A DNA stretch of 64,000 bases from CAZTTG01 sp964615935 (GTDB lineage: Bacteria > Planctomycetota > UBA1135 > GCA-002686595): assembly GCA_964615935.1 (NCBI GenBank), contig CAZTTG010000017.1, positions 14,457 through 78,456 on the forward strand. The letters are read 5' to 3'. This document shows, piece after piece, positions 27,143 to 35,201 of this stretch. Every line of letters begins with the position of its first letter. Positions within the stretch are counted from its first letter, which is position 1. Position numbers and translations under genes: made by a program. The notes below the pieces were generated by a model. It was not told the origin of the DNA. It searched no databases and saw only the letters and a list, made by a program, of their open reading frames with translations.

Positions 27143-28069
27143 TCACTCCACCTGCGGCCGCGGAAGCAGCCCCGCCTCCGCGGCGATCTCGGGGACCTTC
27201 TGCTCCCACCCGATGGCCATCAGGTGGACGCCGTGCACGCCCTCGATCTCCCGCACCTCCTGGATCTGCTCCACGGCGATGCGGATGCCCTCGCGGGCGC
27301 GCTCCTTCTTCTCGACCCCCTTGACGCGGTCGAGGATCTCCTCGGGCACCCCGATGCCGCTGACCTTCGTGGCCATGTGCTTCGCCATGCCCAGCGACTT
27401 GAGGGGCGTGATGCCCGCCAGGATGTGGCAGCGCTCGTGCAATCCCAGATCCACCACCCGCCTCATGTACTCGCGGAAGCGACCCATGTCGTAGATGCAC
27501 TGGGTCTGGATGAAGTCCGCGCCCGCGGCCACCTTCTTGGCCAGGCGGATGGGGCGGAAGTCGAAGGGGTCGCCGAAGGGGTTGGCGGCGGCGCCGATGA
27601 ACATGCGGGGGTTGCCCTCGATCTCGTCCCCGCCCAGGATGCGGCCCTCCTCGCGCATGCCGCGGACCGCGCCCAGGAGCTGGATCGAGTCGATGTCGAA
27701 GACGTTCTTGGCGTCCGGCTGGTTGCCGAAGACCTGGTGGTCGCCCGAGAGGCACAGGAGGTTGCGGATGCCCAGGGCCCAGGCCCCGAAGACGTCGCTC
27801 TGCATGGCGATGCGATTGCGGTCCCGGCACACCATCTGCATCACCGGCTCCAGCCCCAGGTCGAGCAGGAGCTTGCTGGCGACCAGGGAGGACATCCGCA
27901 CGATCGAGGTCTGGTTGTCGGTGACGTTCACCGCGTCCACATGACCCAGGAGGTGGCCCGCCTTCTCCTCGATCACCGACGCGTCGGCCCCCCGGGGAGG
28001 ACCGCACTCCCCGGTCAGGGCGAACTCGCCCCGCTCGAGCACCCGCTCCAGCCGGCTGCCGTTCTTCAC
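27143..28069 (-). CDS. metF: methylenetetrahydrofolate reductase
   Basis: 308 residues from GTG 28069, whose first bases overlap the TGA of metV (GTGA). TIM-barrel MTHFR: ALTGECGPPRGAD, DAVNVTDNQ, CRDRNRIAMQSD, NLLCLSGDH, RMFIGAAANPFGDP, DFIQTQCIYDM and HILAGITPLKS. FAD-dependent reduction of methylene- to methyl-tetrahydrofolate. Placed last in an hdrCBA-mvhD-metVF operon, it most likely works in the Wood-Ljungdahl methyl branch rather than only in methionine synthesis, receiving electrons from the Hdr-type bifurcating module as described for Moorella. Confidence 0.93.
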   Translation of the reverse strand: MKNGSRLERVLERGEFALTGECGPPRGADASVIEEKAGHLLGHVDAVNVTDNQTSIVRMSSLVASKLLLDLGLEPVMQMVCRDRNRIAMQSDVFGAWALGIRNLLCLSGDHQVFGNQPDAKNVFDIDSIQLLGAVRGMREEGRILGGDEIEGNPRMFIGAAANPFGDPFDFRPIRLAKKVAAGADFIQTQCIYDMGRFREYMRRVVDLGLHERCHILAGITPLKSLGMAKHMATKVSGIGVPEEILDRVKGVEKKERAREGIRIAVEQIQEVREIEGVHGVHLMAIGWEQKVPEIAAEAGLLPRPQVE

Positions 28070-28734
28070 GCCTGCTGGTCCTTCCTCGAGATCCGGCGGG
28101 GACCGCCGTCCCGGCTGGTGCTCCAGCTCTTCGGCGGGCGGATGTCGACCAGCCGCTCCACCCGCCCCAGGGCCTGCATGCGGTCCCAGATGAGCTGCCA
28201 GGCGCACTCGGTCTCCGCGTCCACCTCGCAGTGACCCTCGGCGCTGCCGCCGCAGGGGCCGTTCAGCAGGCTCTTGCTGCAGCGCGCGATGGGGCAGATG
28301 CCGCCCGTCTCGGCCAGCAGGCAGTCCCCGCAGGACTGGCAGTACTCGGCCCACTCGCCCAGGTCGAGGTTGACCCCGCAGAAGTCGGTGTTCACCGCCG
28401 GGACCACGCGCAGGGGCTCGTGCTGCAGGGCCAGGTACTGCACCCCGATGCCGCAGGCCATGGAGATCACGAGCTCCCGGTCCTCGAGCTGCTCCTTCAG
28501 CGGCTCCAGGTACTCCCGATCGCACTGGCGCTCCACCGTGGCCTCGCCCACCTCCAGCTCCAGGCCGCGGAGCCTGGCGGCCATCCGCAGCTCGGCGGCC
28601 AGGATGCCCACCTCCTTCTCGCCCCCGGCCATGCACACCGCGACGCAGGTGCCGCAGCCCGCCACCAGGACCTTGCGGGCGCCCTCGAGCGAGTCGAGGA
28701 TCTCCTCCAGGGGCTTTCGCTGACCGACGATCAT
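28066..28734 (-). CDS. metV: MetV-like MTHFR-associated Fe-S/zinc-binding protein
   Basis: 222 residues. It matches the 'methylene-tetrahydrofolate reductase C-terminal domain' family that partners MetF in anaerobes. Cysteines are grouped as AGCGTCVAVC near residue 28, CDREYL, ACGIGV, and a dense C-terminal set EYCQSCGDC, GICPIARCSK and NGPCGGSAEGHC. The set is suited to bind [4Fe-4S] clusters linking MetF to MvhD/HdrA. ATGA overlap with mvhD and GTGA overlap with metF. Confidence 0.9.
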   Translation of the reverse strand: MIVGQRKPLEEILDSLEGARKVLVAGCGTCVAVCMAGGEKEVGILAAELRMAARLRGLELEVGEATVERQCDREYLEPLKEQLEDRELVISMACGIGVQYLALQHEPLRVVPAVNTDFCGVNLDLGEWAEYCQSCGDCLLAETGGICPIARCSKSLLNGPCGGSAEGHCEVDAETECAWQLIWDRMQALGRVERLVDIRPPKSWSTSRDGGPRRISRKDQQA

Positions 28735-29210
28735 CTCGCGACTCCCTTCTCGCGCTCGGCTCCCGGGCCGCACTCGGGGCCCCCTCCGGTCCTCAGGGGG
28801 TTGGGCCCCAGCCTGACCACGCGCTCGCTCATCTCCTCGACCACCTCCACCCACAGGCGAGCCTGCGACGCGCCCACGTGGAAGAACTCCACCCGATCCG
28901 GGTGCAGGCCGATCTCCTCCAGCAGGCCCTTGACCCCCGGCACCATGGCCCGGGCCCGGAGGTTGCCCCCCTGGAAGTGGCAGTCGCCGGGCTGGCAGCC
29001 CGAGACGAAGACCGCGTCGGCCCCCTCCTCCAGCGCCCGCAGGATCATGACCGGCTCCGAGCGGCCGGTGCAGGGCAGGCGGACGACCCGCACGCCGGCC
29101 GGATACCGCAGCCGCAGCGAGCCGGCCAGGTCGGCCGCCGCATACGAGCAGTACTCGCACGCGAAGGCGATGATCCGCGGCTCGAGGGCCGGCGCTCCGG
29201 CTTCGCTCAT
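28731..29210 (-). CDS. mvhD: MvhD/FlpD-like hydrogenase iron-sulfur subunit
   Basis: 159 residues. The family pattern is clear: IIAFACEYCSYAAADLAG at the start, VRLPCTGRSEP and VSGCQPGDCHFQGGN, where four or more cysteines hold a [2Fe-2S] cluster. MvhD shuttles electrons between a donor/acceptor enzyme and HdrA. No hydrogenase or formate dehydrogenase gene is adjacent, so here it more likely links HdrA to MetVF. The last about 25 residues are a low-complexity tail. Overlaps by 4 bp on both sides. Confidence 0.9.
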   Translation of the reverse strand: MSEAGAPALEPRIIAFACEYCSYAAADLAGSLRLRYPAGVRVVRLPCTGRSEPVMILRALEEGADAVFVSGCQPGDCHFQGGNLRARAMVPGVKGLLEEIGLHPDRVEFFHVGASQARLWVEVVEEMSERVVRLGPNPLRTGGGPECGPGAEREKGVAR

Positions 29211-32200
29211 GGCCTCGCCCCCACCTGGGCCGCGATCTGGCGGTCGTCGATGTGGTGCGCGGTGATGGCCTGGCGCGGGCAGGCGGCCGCGCAGGCGCCG
29301 CAACCCTGGCAGGAGGCCGCCTCGATCCGCGCCGCGCCGTCGACGATCTCGGGCACGCCGAAGGGGCACACCCGCACGCAGGTCAGGCAGGCGGCGCAGC
29401 GCTCGCCGTCCACCTCGGAGGTCTGCCCGGAGACGAAGAGCCGGTCCCTCGAGAGGACCGTGCCGGCCCGGCCGGCGGCTCCTCGTGCCTGGAGGATGAC
29501 CTCGTCCGGGGACTTGGGACCGTGGGCCAGGCCGCACAGGAAGAAGCCGTCGCTGGCGAAGTCCAGGGGCCGCAGCTTGGCGTGGGCCTCGAGAAAGAAG
29601 CCGTCCTCGCCCAGCGGCAGCTTCAGGGTGTGGCTCAGCTCGGCGGCCTCGGGATCGGGCCCCAGGCCGGTGCTCAGGAGGACGAGATCGGGGCGCAGGA
29701 GCAGGTCCCGGCCCAGCACCGGCTCGCGGACGCGGACCTCGAGGGAGCCGTCGTCCCCGCTCACCACGGGTCGATCCTCGGGCTCGTAGCGGATGAAGCG
29801 CACGCCCCGGCGGCGGGCCTCGGCGTAGAGCCGCTCGGCCAGACCGAAGGTCCGCACGTCGCGGTAGAGGACGGTCACGGGAGCGCCGGGCCGCTCACGT
29901 CGGATCCGAAGCGCGGTGCGAACCGCCTCGGTGCAGCAGGTGCGGCCGCAGTGGGGGTAGTCGTCCTCGCGGGATCCGGCGCACTGGATCATCACCACCC
30001 CGCCGTCGCCCGGCTCGAGGCGGCCGTCGCCGACGCGCTCCTCGTACTGGTGGCGGGTCATCACCCGATCGCTCTCGCCCAGGCGGTACTGCCCGTGGGG
30101 AAGGCGCTCGGCCGCCCCGGTGGCGACCAGGGTGACGCCGTGCCGCACCTGGATCGCGCCGGAGGGCGTCTCGACGGTGGACTCGAAGCGGCCGACGCAG
30201 CCGCCCGTGGCCACCACCCTCGATCCGGTCAGCACCTCGACCCGCGGGTGGGAGCGCACGCGGCGCTCGAGGCCTTCCAGGTGCTCGTGCGGGTCCGCTC
30301 CATCGAGGTCGAAGCGCAGCCGCCGCAGCCTCCCCCCGAGCCGCTCCTCGCGCTCCACGAGAGTCACCTCGAAGCCCGCCTCGGCCAGGGAGTCGGCGGC
30401 CGTCAGGCCCGCCAGTCCCCCGCCGATCACCAGCGCGCGGCGGACGACCGGGTAGGGTCTCTCGGCCAGGGGCTCGAGGGCCGCGGCCCGGCGGACGGCC
30501 ATGGAGACGAGATCCCGGGCCTTGCGGTTGGCGGCGTCGATGTCGTCGAAGTGCACCCACGAGCACTGGTCGCGGATGTTGGCCATCTCGAAAAGGTAGG
30601 GGTTGAGGCCCGCCGCGCGGCAGGTGTCCCGGAAGAGCCGCTCGTGCGTCCGGGGCGTGCACGAGGCGACCACCACGCGGTTGAGGTCGTGCTCCTCGAC
30701 GGCCCGCACGATCTCCTCCTGGGTGTCGGTCGAGCAGGTGTAGAGGTTCTCCTCGGCGAAGGCCACCTGCGGGAGCCCCCGGGCGTGCTCGACGATCGCG
30801 GGCACGTCCACCACGCCGGCGATGTTGGCGCCGCAGCGGCACACGAAGACCCCCACCCGCGGCTCGAGGCCGGCGACGGGCTTCTGCGGCGGCCAGCCCC
30901 GCTCGGAGATCAGCGCGCCCCGCGCCTCGCGCAGGAGCTCCGAGCAGCGGGCCGCCGCGCTGGAGGCGCTGGTCACCGACTCGGGGATGTCCCGCGGCCC
31001 CTCGGCGGCGCCGGCGACGAAGACCCCCGGCCGGGCGGTCGAGCCGGGATCGAGGGAGCGGGCGACCGCGAAGCCGCATGGCTGCAGCTCGATCCCGACG
31101 GTGGCGGCGAGCTCGCGCGCCGATTCAGGGGGCGCGAGGCCGGTGGAGAGGACCAGGAGATCGAAGCGGTCGGTCTGCAGCCTCCCCGCCGCGTCCACCC
31201 AGCGAATCTCCAGGTCGCGCGTCTCGGGGACCTCGTCCACGCGCGAGACCATGGAGCGCTCGTAGCGAACCCCCCAGCGGTTCCGGGCCCGGTCGTAGAA
31301 GCCCTCGAAGCCCTTGCCGTGGGCGCGGACGTCCATGAAGAAGATCCAGGCCTGCGCCTCGGGCTCGTGCTCGCGGGTGACGATGGCCTGCTTGGTGGCC
31401 GCCATGCAGCACACCGCCGAGCACCAGTCGCGCCCGCCGCGCCGGTCGCGGCTGCCGATGCACTGGATCCACGCCACCCTCCGGGGCACCTCGCCGTCCG
31501 AGGGGCGCTGGACCCGACCGCCGGTGGGCCCCGAGGCGCTGAGGAGCCGCTCGTACTCGAGGCCGGTCACGACGTTGGCGTGCCGGCCGTAGCCGAGCTC
31601 GCCGAGCGAGCCGGCGTTGATCTCCTCGAAGCCGGGCGCCAGCACGACCGCGCCCACCTCCACCACCTCGTCCTCGGCCCTCTCCAGGTGGTTCACCGCA
31701 CCGGCCTCGCAGGCCTCGACGCAGCGGTAGCACTCCGCGCAGGCGCCGCAGGCGAGACACCTCTCGGCCTCGTAGCGCACCTGCTCCTCGGTGAGGCCCC
31801 GGGCGACCTCCTCGAAGCCTTCACACCGCTTCTCCGGATCGATGCGCGACTCCTTCGCCCGAGGCATCGCGGTCGCGCCCTCGGCTCGCCCCTCCGCCTG
31901 CGGCGCCAGCCCTCCCCACTCCCGCTCGAGCCGACCGCCGCCGAGGAAGGCCAGGATCGAGGCCGCGGCGCGCTGGCCGTGGGCCACGGCCTCGATCGCG
32001 CTCCGGGGTCCGCTGACGGCGTCGCCGCCCGCGAACACGCCGGGAATCGAGGTCTCGAGCGAGTGGGGATCGGCGGCGATCCAGCCGCGGCGCAGCTCGA
32101 GCCCCGGGTGGCCGAGGCTCGCCTCGTCCAGGGCCTGGCCGATGGCGACCACCACCGCGTCGGCCGGCACGGTGGTCCGATCGGCCTCCTCGTAGCGCGG

Positions 32201-33613
32201 GGCGAAGCGACCCTCCTCGTCGAAGACCCGCGTGCAGCGCCGGAGCTCGACGCCCTCCACCCGCTCGGCGCCCAGGAGGCGCCGCGGCCCCCAGCCGGGG
32301 CGGAGCTCGATCCCCTCCTCGAGGGCCTCGGCGATCTCGTCGGGATGGGCCGGCATGCGGTCGCGCTCCTCGAGGCAGATCACCTCCACCGCCTCGGCCC
32401 CCAGCCGGCGGGCCGTGCGGGCCGCGTCCAGGGCGACGTCCCCGCCGCCGATCACGACCACCCTCCCCCGCACGCGGGGCCGGCGGCTGGAGAGGCTCGC
32501 CCGGCGCAGGAAGTCCAGCCCGCGCTCCACGCCGGGCAGCTCCTCACCCTCCACCTCGAGCCGCCGGCTGGCGTGGGCGCCGGTGGCGAGGAAGGCGGCG
32601 TCGAAGTCCTCCCGCTCCAGCAGATCCTCGAGCTGGAGGTTCGCTCCGATCCGGACGCCGCAGCGGAGCTCCACGCCCAGGTCCAGGATCCCCTCGATCT
32701 CCGCCTGCAGCACTTCGCGCGGGAGCCGGTACTCGGGCACGCCGCAGGCCAGCATGCCCCCCGGCACGTCGAGGGCCTCGAAGAGGGTCACCGCGATGCC
32801 CTCCAGCGCCAGGGCGCAGGCCGCCGTGAGACCCGCGGGACCGGCGCCCACCACCGCGACCCGGCGATCCTCGCGCCGCGGTTTGGGCTCGGGCAGCTTG
32901 GGGGGGCCGTGCCAGCTCTCGAAGTCCGCCAGGAAGCGCTTGATGGCGCGGATGGCGACGGGCTGGTCCACGTCCTTGCGGGAGCAGGCCTCCTCGCAGG
33001 GCCGCTCGCAGATGCGGCCGCACACCGCCGGCAGCGGGAGGTCCCGGCGGATGAGCGCGAGGGCCTCCTCGTGCCGCCCCTCCCGGGCGAGGGCCACGTA
33101 GCCCTGCACGCTCACGTGGGCCGGACAGGCGTTTCGGCAGGGCGCCGAGCCGCGCTTGTCGATGGCGTAGGCGTTGGGGATGGCCTGGGCGTAGGGCTTG
33201 TGGATGGCCTTGCGCCGCCCGCGGCCCAGGTCGAAGGCGTCGTCCTCGGAGACGGGGCACACCTTCTCGCACTCGCCGCAGGACTTGCACGCCTCGACGT
33301 CCACGTAGCGGGGCTCGCGGCGCAGGGTGGCGCGGAAGCGGGGGGCGTGGCCCTCCAGGCGCGTCAGGGAGGTGCGCGTGAGGAGGCGGATGTCGGGGTG
33401 CAGGCCCAGGGCGACGAGCCGGGGCGAGAGGGTGCACATGGAGCAGTCGCCGGTCGGGAAGGTCTTGTCGAGCTGCACCATGCGTCCGCCCACGGCGCTC
33501 TCCCGCTCGGCCAGGACGACGCGGAGGCCCGAGTCGGCGAGGTCGATCGCCGCCTGCATGCCGGCGATTCCGCCCCCCACCACCAGGACCGAGCCCACGG
33601 CCTGCTCGCTCAC
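29207..33613 (-). CDS. hdrA: HdrA-type flavin bifurcation subunit with inserted GltD/NfnB-like module and duplicated FAD domain
   Basis: 1468 residues from GTG 33613 (GTGA overlap with hdrB), far longer than a usual HdrA (about 650-1000). Order: FAD Rossmann motif VLVVGGGIAGMQAAIDLA with GDCSMCTLSPRL (1-120); a ferredoxin-like CKSCGECEKVC; a GltD/NfnB-like part (about 150-590) with CRNACPAHV, CGRICERPCEEAC, a second Rossmann VAVVGAGPAGLTAACAL and NAD(P)-site VVVIGGGDVALDAARTA; the remaining HdrA half with CLACGACAECYRCVEAC, WIQCIGSRD and CSAVCCM; a second HdrA (VGVFVCRCGANIAGV, VVASCTPRTHE, VIGGGLAGLTAADSLA, CCTEAVRTALRIR); and two C-terminal [4Fe-4S] motifs. NAD(P)H is the likely electron source feeding bifurcation to MetVF and a low-potential acceptor. 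Confidence 0.9.
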   Translation of the reverse strand: MSEQAVGSVLVVGGGIAGMQAAIDLADSGLRVVLAERESAVGGRMVQLDKTFPTGDCSMCTLSPRLVALGLHPDIRLLTRTSLTRLEGHAPRFRATLRREPRYVDVEACKSCGECEKVCPVSEDDAFDLGRGRRKAIHKPYAQAIPNAYAIDKRGSAPCRNACPAHVSVQGYVALAREGRHEEALALIRRDLPLPAVCGRICERPCEEACSRKDVDQPVAIRAIKRFLADFESWHGPPKLPEPKPRREDRRVAVVGAGPAGLTAACALALEGIAVTLFEALDVPGGMLACGVPEYRLPREVLQAEIEGILDLGVELRCGVRIGANLQLEDLLEREDFDAAFLATGAHASRRLEVEGEELPGVERGLDFLRRASLSSRRPRVRGRVVVIGGGDVALDAARTARRLGAEAVEVICLEERDRMPAHPDEIAEALEEGIELRPGWGPRRLLGAERVEGVELRRCTRVFDEEGRFAPRYEEADRTTVPADAVVVAIGQALDEASLGHPGLELRRGWIAADPHSLETSIPGVFAGGDAVSGPRSAIEAVAHGQRAAASILAFLGGGRLEREWGGLAPQAEGRAEGATAMPRAKESRIDPEKRCEGFEEVARGLTEEQVRYEAERCLACGACAECYRCVEACEAGAVNHLERAEDEVVEVGAVVLAPGFEEINAGSLGELGYGRHANVVTGLEYERLLSASGPTGGRVQRPSDGEVPRRVAWIQCIGSRDRRGGRDWCSAVCCMAATKQAIVTREHEPEAQAWIFFMDVRAHGKGFEGFYDRARNRWGVRYERSMVSRVDEVPETRDLEIRWVDAAGRLQTDRFDLLVLSTGLAPPESARELAATVGIELQPCGFAVARSLDPGSTARPGVFVAGAAEGPRDIPESVTSASSAAARCSELLREARGALISERGWPPQKPVAGLEPRVGVFVCRCGANIAGVVDVPAIVEHARGLPQVAFAEENLYTCSTDTQEEIVRAVEEHDLNRVVVASCTPRTHERLFRDTCRAAGLNPYLFEMANIRDQCSWVHFDDIDAANRKARDLVSMAVRRAAALEPLAERPYPVVRRALVIGGGLAGLTAADSLAEAGFEVTLVEREERLGGRLRRLRFDLDGADPHEHLEGLERRVRSHPRVEVLTGSRVVATGGCVGRFESTVETPSGAIQVRHGVTLVATGAAERLPHGQYRLGESDRVMTRHQYEERVGDGRLEPGDGGVVMIQCAGSREDDYPHCGRTCCTEAVRTALRIRRERPGAPVTVLYRDVRTFGLAERLYAEARRRGVRFIRYEPEDRPVVSGDDGSLEVRVREPVLGRDLLLRPDLVLLSTGLGPDPEAAELSHTLKLPLGEDGFFLEAHAKLRPLDFASDGFFLCGLAHGPKSPDEVILQARGAAGRAGTVLSRDRLFVSGQTSEVDGERCAACLTCVRVCPFGVPEIVDGAARIEAASCQGCGACAAACPRQAITAHHIDDRQIAAQVGARP

Positions 33614-34416
33614 GAGAGCCCCCGGGATCGCAGGAGCGGACGCGGGTCCACGAGGTGACGGCCCAGCCAGGACGGGGCCTCCTCCAGGCCCAGGGCGAGG
33701 CCGACCAGCTCGGTGAAGTACAGGACCGGCAGGGAGTTCCGCCGGTCGTGTCCCTCGACCTGCCTCGCCTCCAGGTTCAGGAGGCACATGGGGCAGGCTG
33801 CGGCGATGCAGTCGGCGCCGCAGCGCCGGGCCTGATCGACGATCTGCCCCACCAGCCGGCCGACCACGTCCCGGCGCGGCAGGGCCAGGCCGCCGCCGCA
33901 GCAGTGGGTCTTGTAGCTCCACGTCTTCAGGTCGACCCCCAGCGCCTCGAGGACCGAGTCCATGCCGCGCGGATCCTCGACGTCCTCGGCGCCGGTGATC
34001 TCGGCCGGCCGCACCAGCAGGCAGCCGTAGTAGGTCACCGCGCTGAGCCCCTCGAGCGGCCGGCGCACCTCGTCGGCGATGCGCGAGAGCACCTCGGGCG
34101 AGGACAGGAGGTCCACCAGGCTGCGCACCTCCACGCACGGCGCGACCGCCAGCTGCGCCGCGCGCAGGCGGTTGAAGCAGGCGGCGCAGGGCACCACCAC
34201 GTCGCGCCCGGCCTCGGCCGCCAGGGCCAGGTTGCGGGCCGGGAGGGCCAGCGCCAGGTCCCCGCCCGCCGAGTGGGCCGAGGAGGCGCCGCAGCAGCTC
34301 CAGTCCTCGATCTCGCGGAGCTCGATCCTCAGCGCCTCGCACACCGCCCGGGTGGAGAGGTCGTACTCGACGCCCGTCCCGTGCAGGCTGCAGCCGGGGT
34401 AGTAGCTGAGCTCCAT
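33610..34416 (-). CDS. hdrB: HdrB-type CCG-domain subunit
   Basis: 268 residues. Two CCG motifs: YYPGCSLHGTG ... WSCCGASSAHS ... PCAACFNR, and YYGCLLVRP ... THCCGGGLALP ... AACPMCLLNLE. Both are complete, so the special disulfide-type [4Fe-4S] clusters can form. Cytoplasmic partner of HdrC and HdrA. The ATG at 34416 overlaps the hdrC stop; a GTG three bases upstream is also possible. Confidence 0.92.
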   Translation of the reverse strand: MELSYYPGCSLHGTGVEYDLSTRAVCEALRIELREIEDWSCCGASSAHSAGGDLALALPARNLALAAEAGRDVVVPCAACFNRLRAAQLAVAPCVEVRSLVDLLSSPEVLSRIADEVRRPLEGLSAVTYYGCLLVRPAEITGAEDVEDPRGMDSVLEALGVDLKTWSYKTHCCGGGLALPRRDVVGRLVGQIVDQARRCGADCIAAACPMCLLNLEARQVEGHDRRNSLPVLYFTELVGLALGLEEAPSWLGRHLVDPRPLLRSRGLS

Positions 34417-34997
34417 CACCCCTCTCCCCGGCCTCCCCTCCGCCCGCGGTCCATGATCTCGCGCAGGGACCGGATGTCCCGGGTCCTTCCCCCGCCGAGC
34501 CGGAGCTTGCCCTTCCTCGCCAGGAGCGCGCCCAGCCACAAGCTCTCGAGCCAGGTACCCGTGGCGAGCTTGTAGCGGCCGACCAGCTCCAGCTCGCGGC
34601 TCCGACCCGAGCGTCGCACGGTCTCGAGGAAGGCCCGGTGGAAGCCGACGACGCGGGGCTCGGCGGCCCGGCGGCCCTCGGCGATCGTCACCCCTCGCAG
34701 GTGATCCACCACCGCGGCGAGGTCCACGCCGCTGGGGCAGCGCGTCGCGCAGGTCCCGCAGCCGGTGCACAGCCAGACGAGGCGCGAGCTCAGCACCTCC
34801 TCCCGCAGGCCGAGCTGGATCATCCGGATGAGCGCGTCCGGGTGCACGTCGGCGTCCTCCTCCAGGGGACAGCCGCAGGCGCACTTGCGGCACTGGAAGC
34901 AGGCGGAGAGATTCTGGGCCGTGGCGGCCTCCACCTCGTCGAGGAAGCCGTCATCGGGCTCGATCCGACGCCCTCGAGGCTCCTGCGTCCTGGGCAC
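34416..34997 (-). CDS. hdrC: HdrC-type 4Fe-4S subunit
   Basis: 193 residues from GTG 34997, which has GGAG 6 nt upstream; a GTG at 35057 would add 20 residues but coincides with the predicted transcription start. Two classical [4Fe-4S] motifs: CFQCRKCACGCP and CTGCGTCATRCPSGVD. They wire HdrB to HdrA. First gene of the hdrCBA-mvhD-metVF operon. Confidence 0.88.
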   Translation of the reverse strand: MPRTQEPRGRRIEPDDGFLDEVEAATAQNLSACFQCRKCACGCPLEEDADVHPDALIRMIQLGLREEVLSSRLVWLCTGCGTCATRCPSGVDLAAVVDHLRGVTIAEGRRAAEPRVVGFHRAFLETVRRSGRSRELELVGRYKLATGTWLESLWLGALLARKGKLRLGGGRTRDIRSLREIMDRGRRGGRGEG

Positions 34998-35064
34998 TGC
35001 CTTCTCCAAGCGGTCGACGATGACCCGCAGCCCTGGTCCGGGCCGGACATCGCTCACCTCGGCT

Positions 35065-35093
35065 AGCCTACGGGATCGGCGAGCGGGCGCCAA
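35065..35093 (-). promoter_or_regulatory. predicted promoter of the hdrCBA-mvhD-metVF operon
   Basis: On the minus strand TTGGCG (35093-35088) and TAGGCT (35070-35065) are 17 bp apart. Transcription would begin at about 35058, giving a 60-nt leader before GTG 34997. The -10 match is only fair. Confidence 0.4.
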
Positions 35094-35201
35094 GCCCACC
35101 GGAGCCGCGCGCGCGCGGCCCTTTTCGATCGGCCGGCTGGTGCTGCCGAGCAAACCGACCGTATAGTCCGCCCCTTCTCCAGACCCAGCCCAGGAGGGCC
35201 C

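Noticed and set aside
33614..34342. Upstream extension of the HdrA frame to 34342
   Set aside because: It runs out of frame through hdrB, which has intact CCG motifs; the GTG at 33613 overlaps the hdrB stop.
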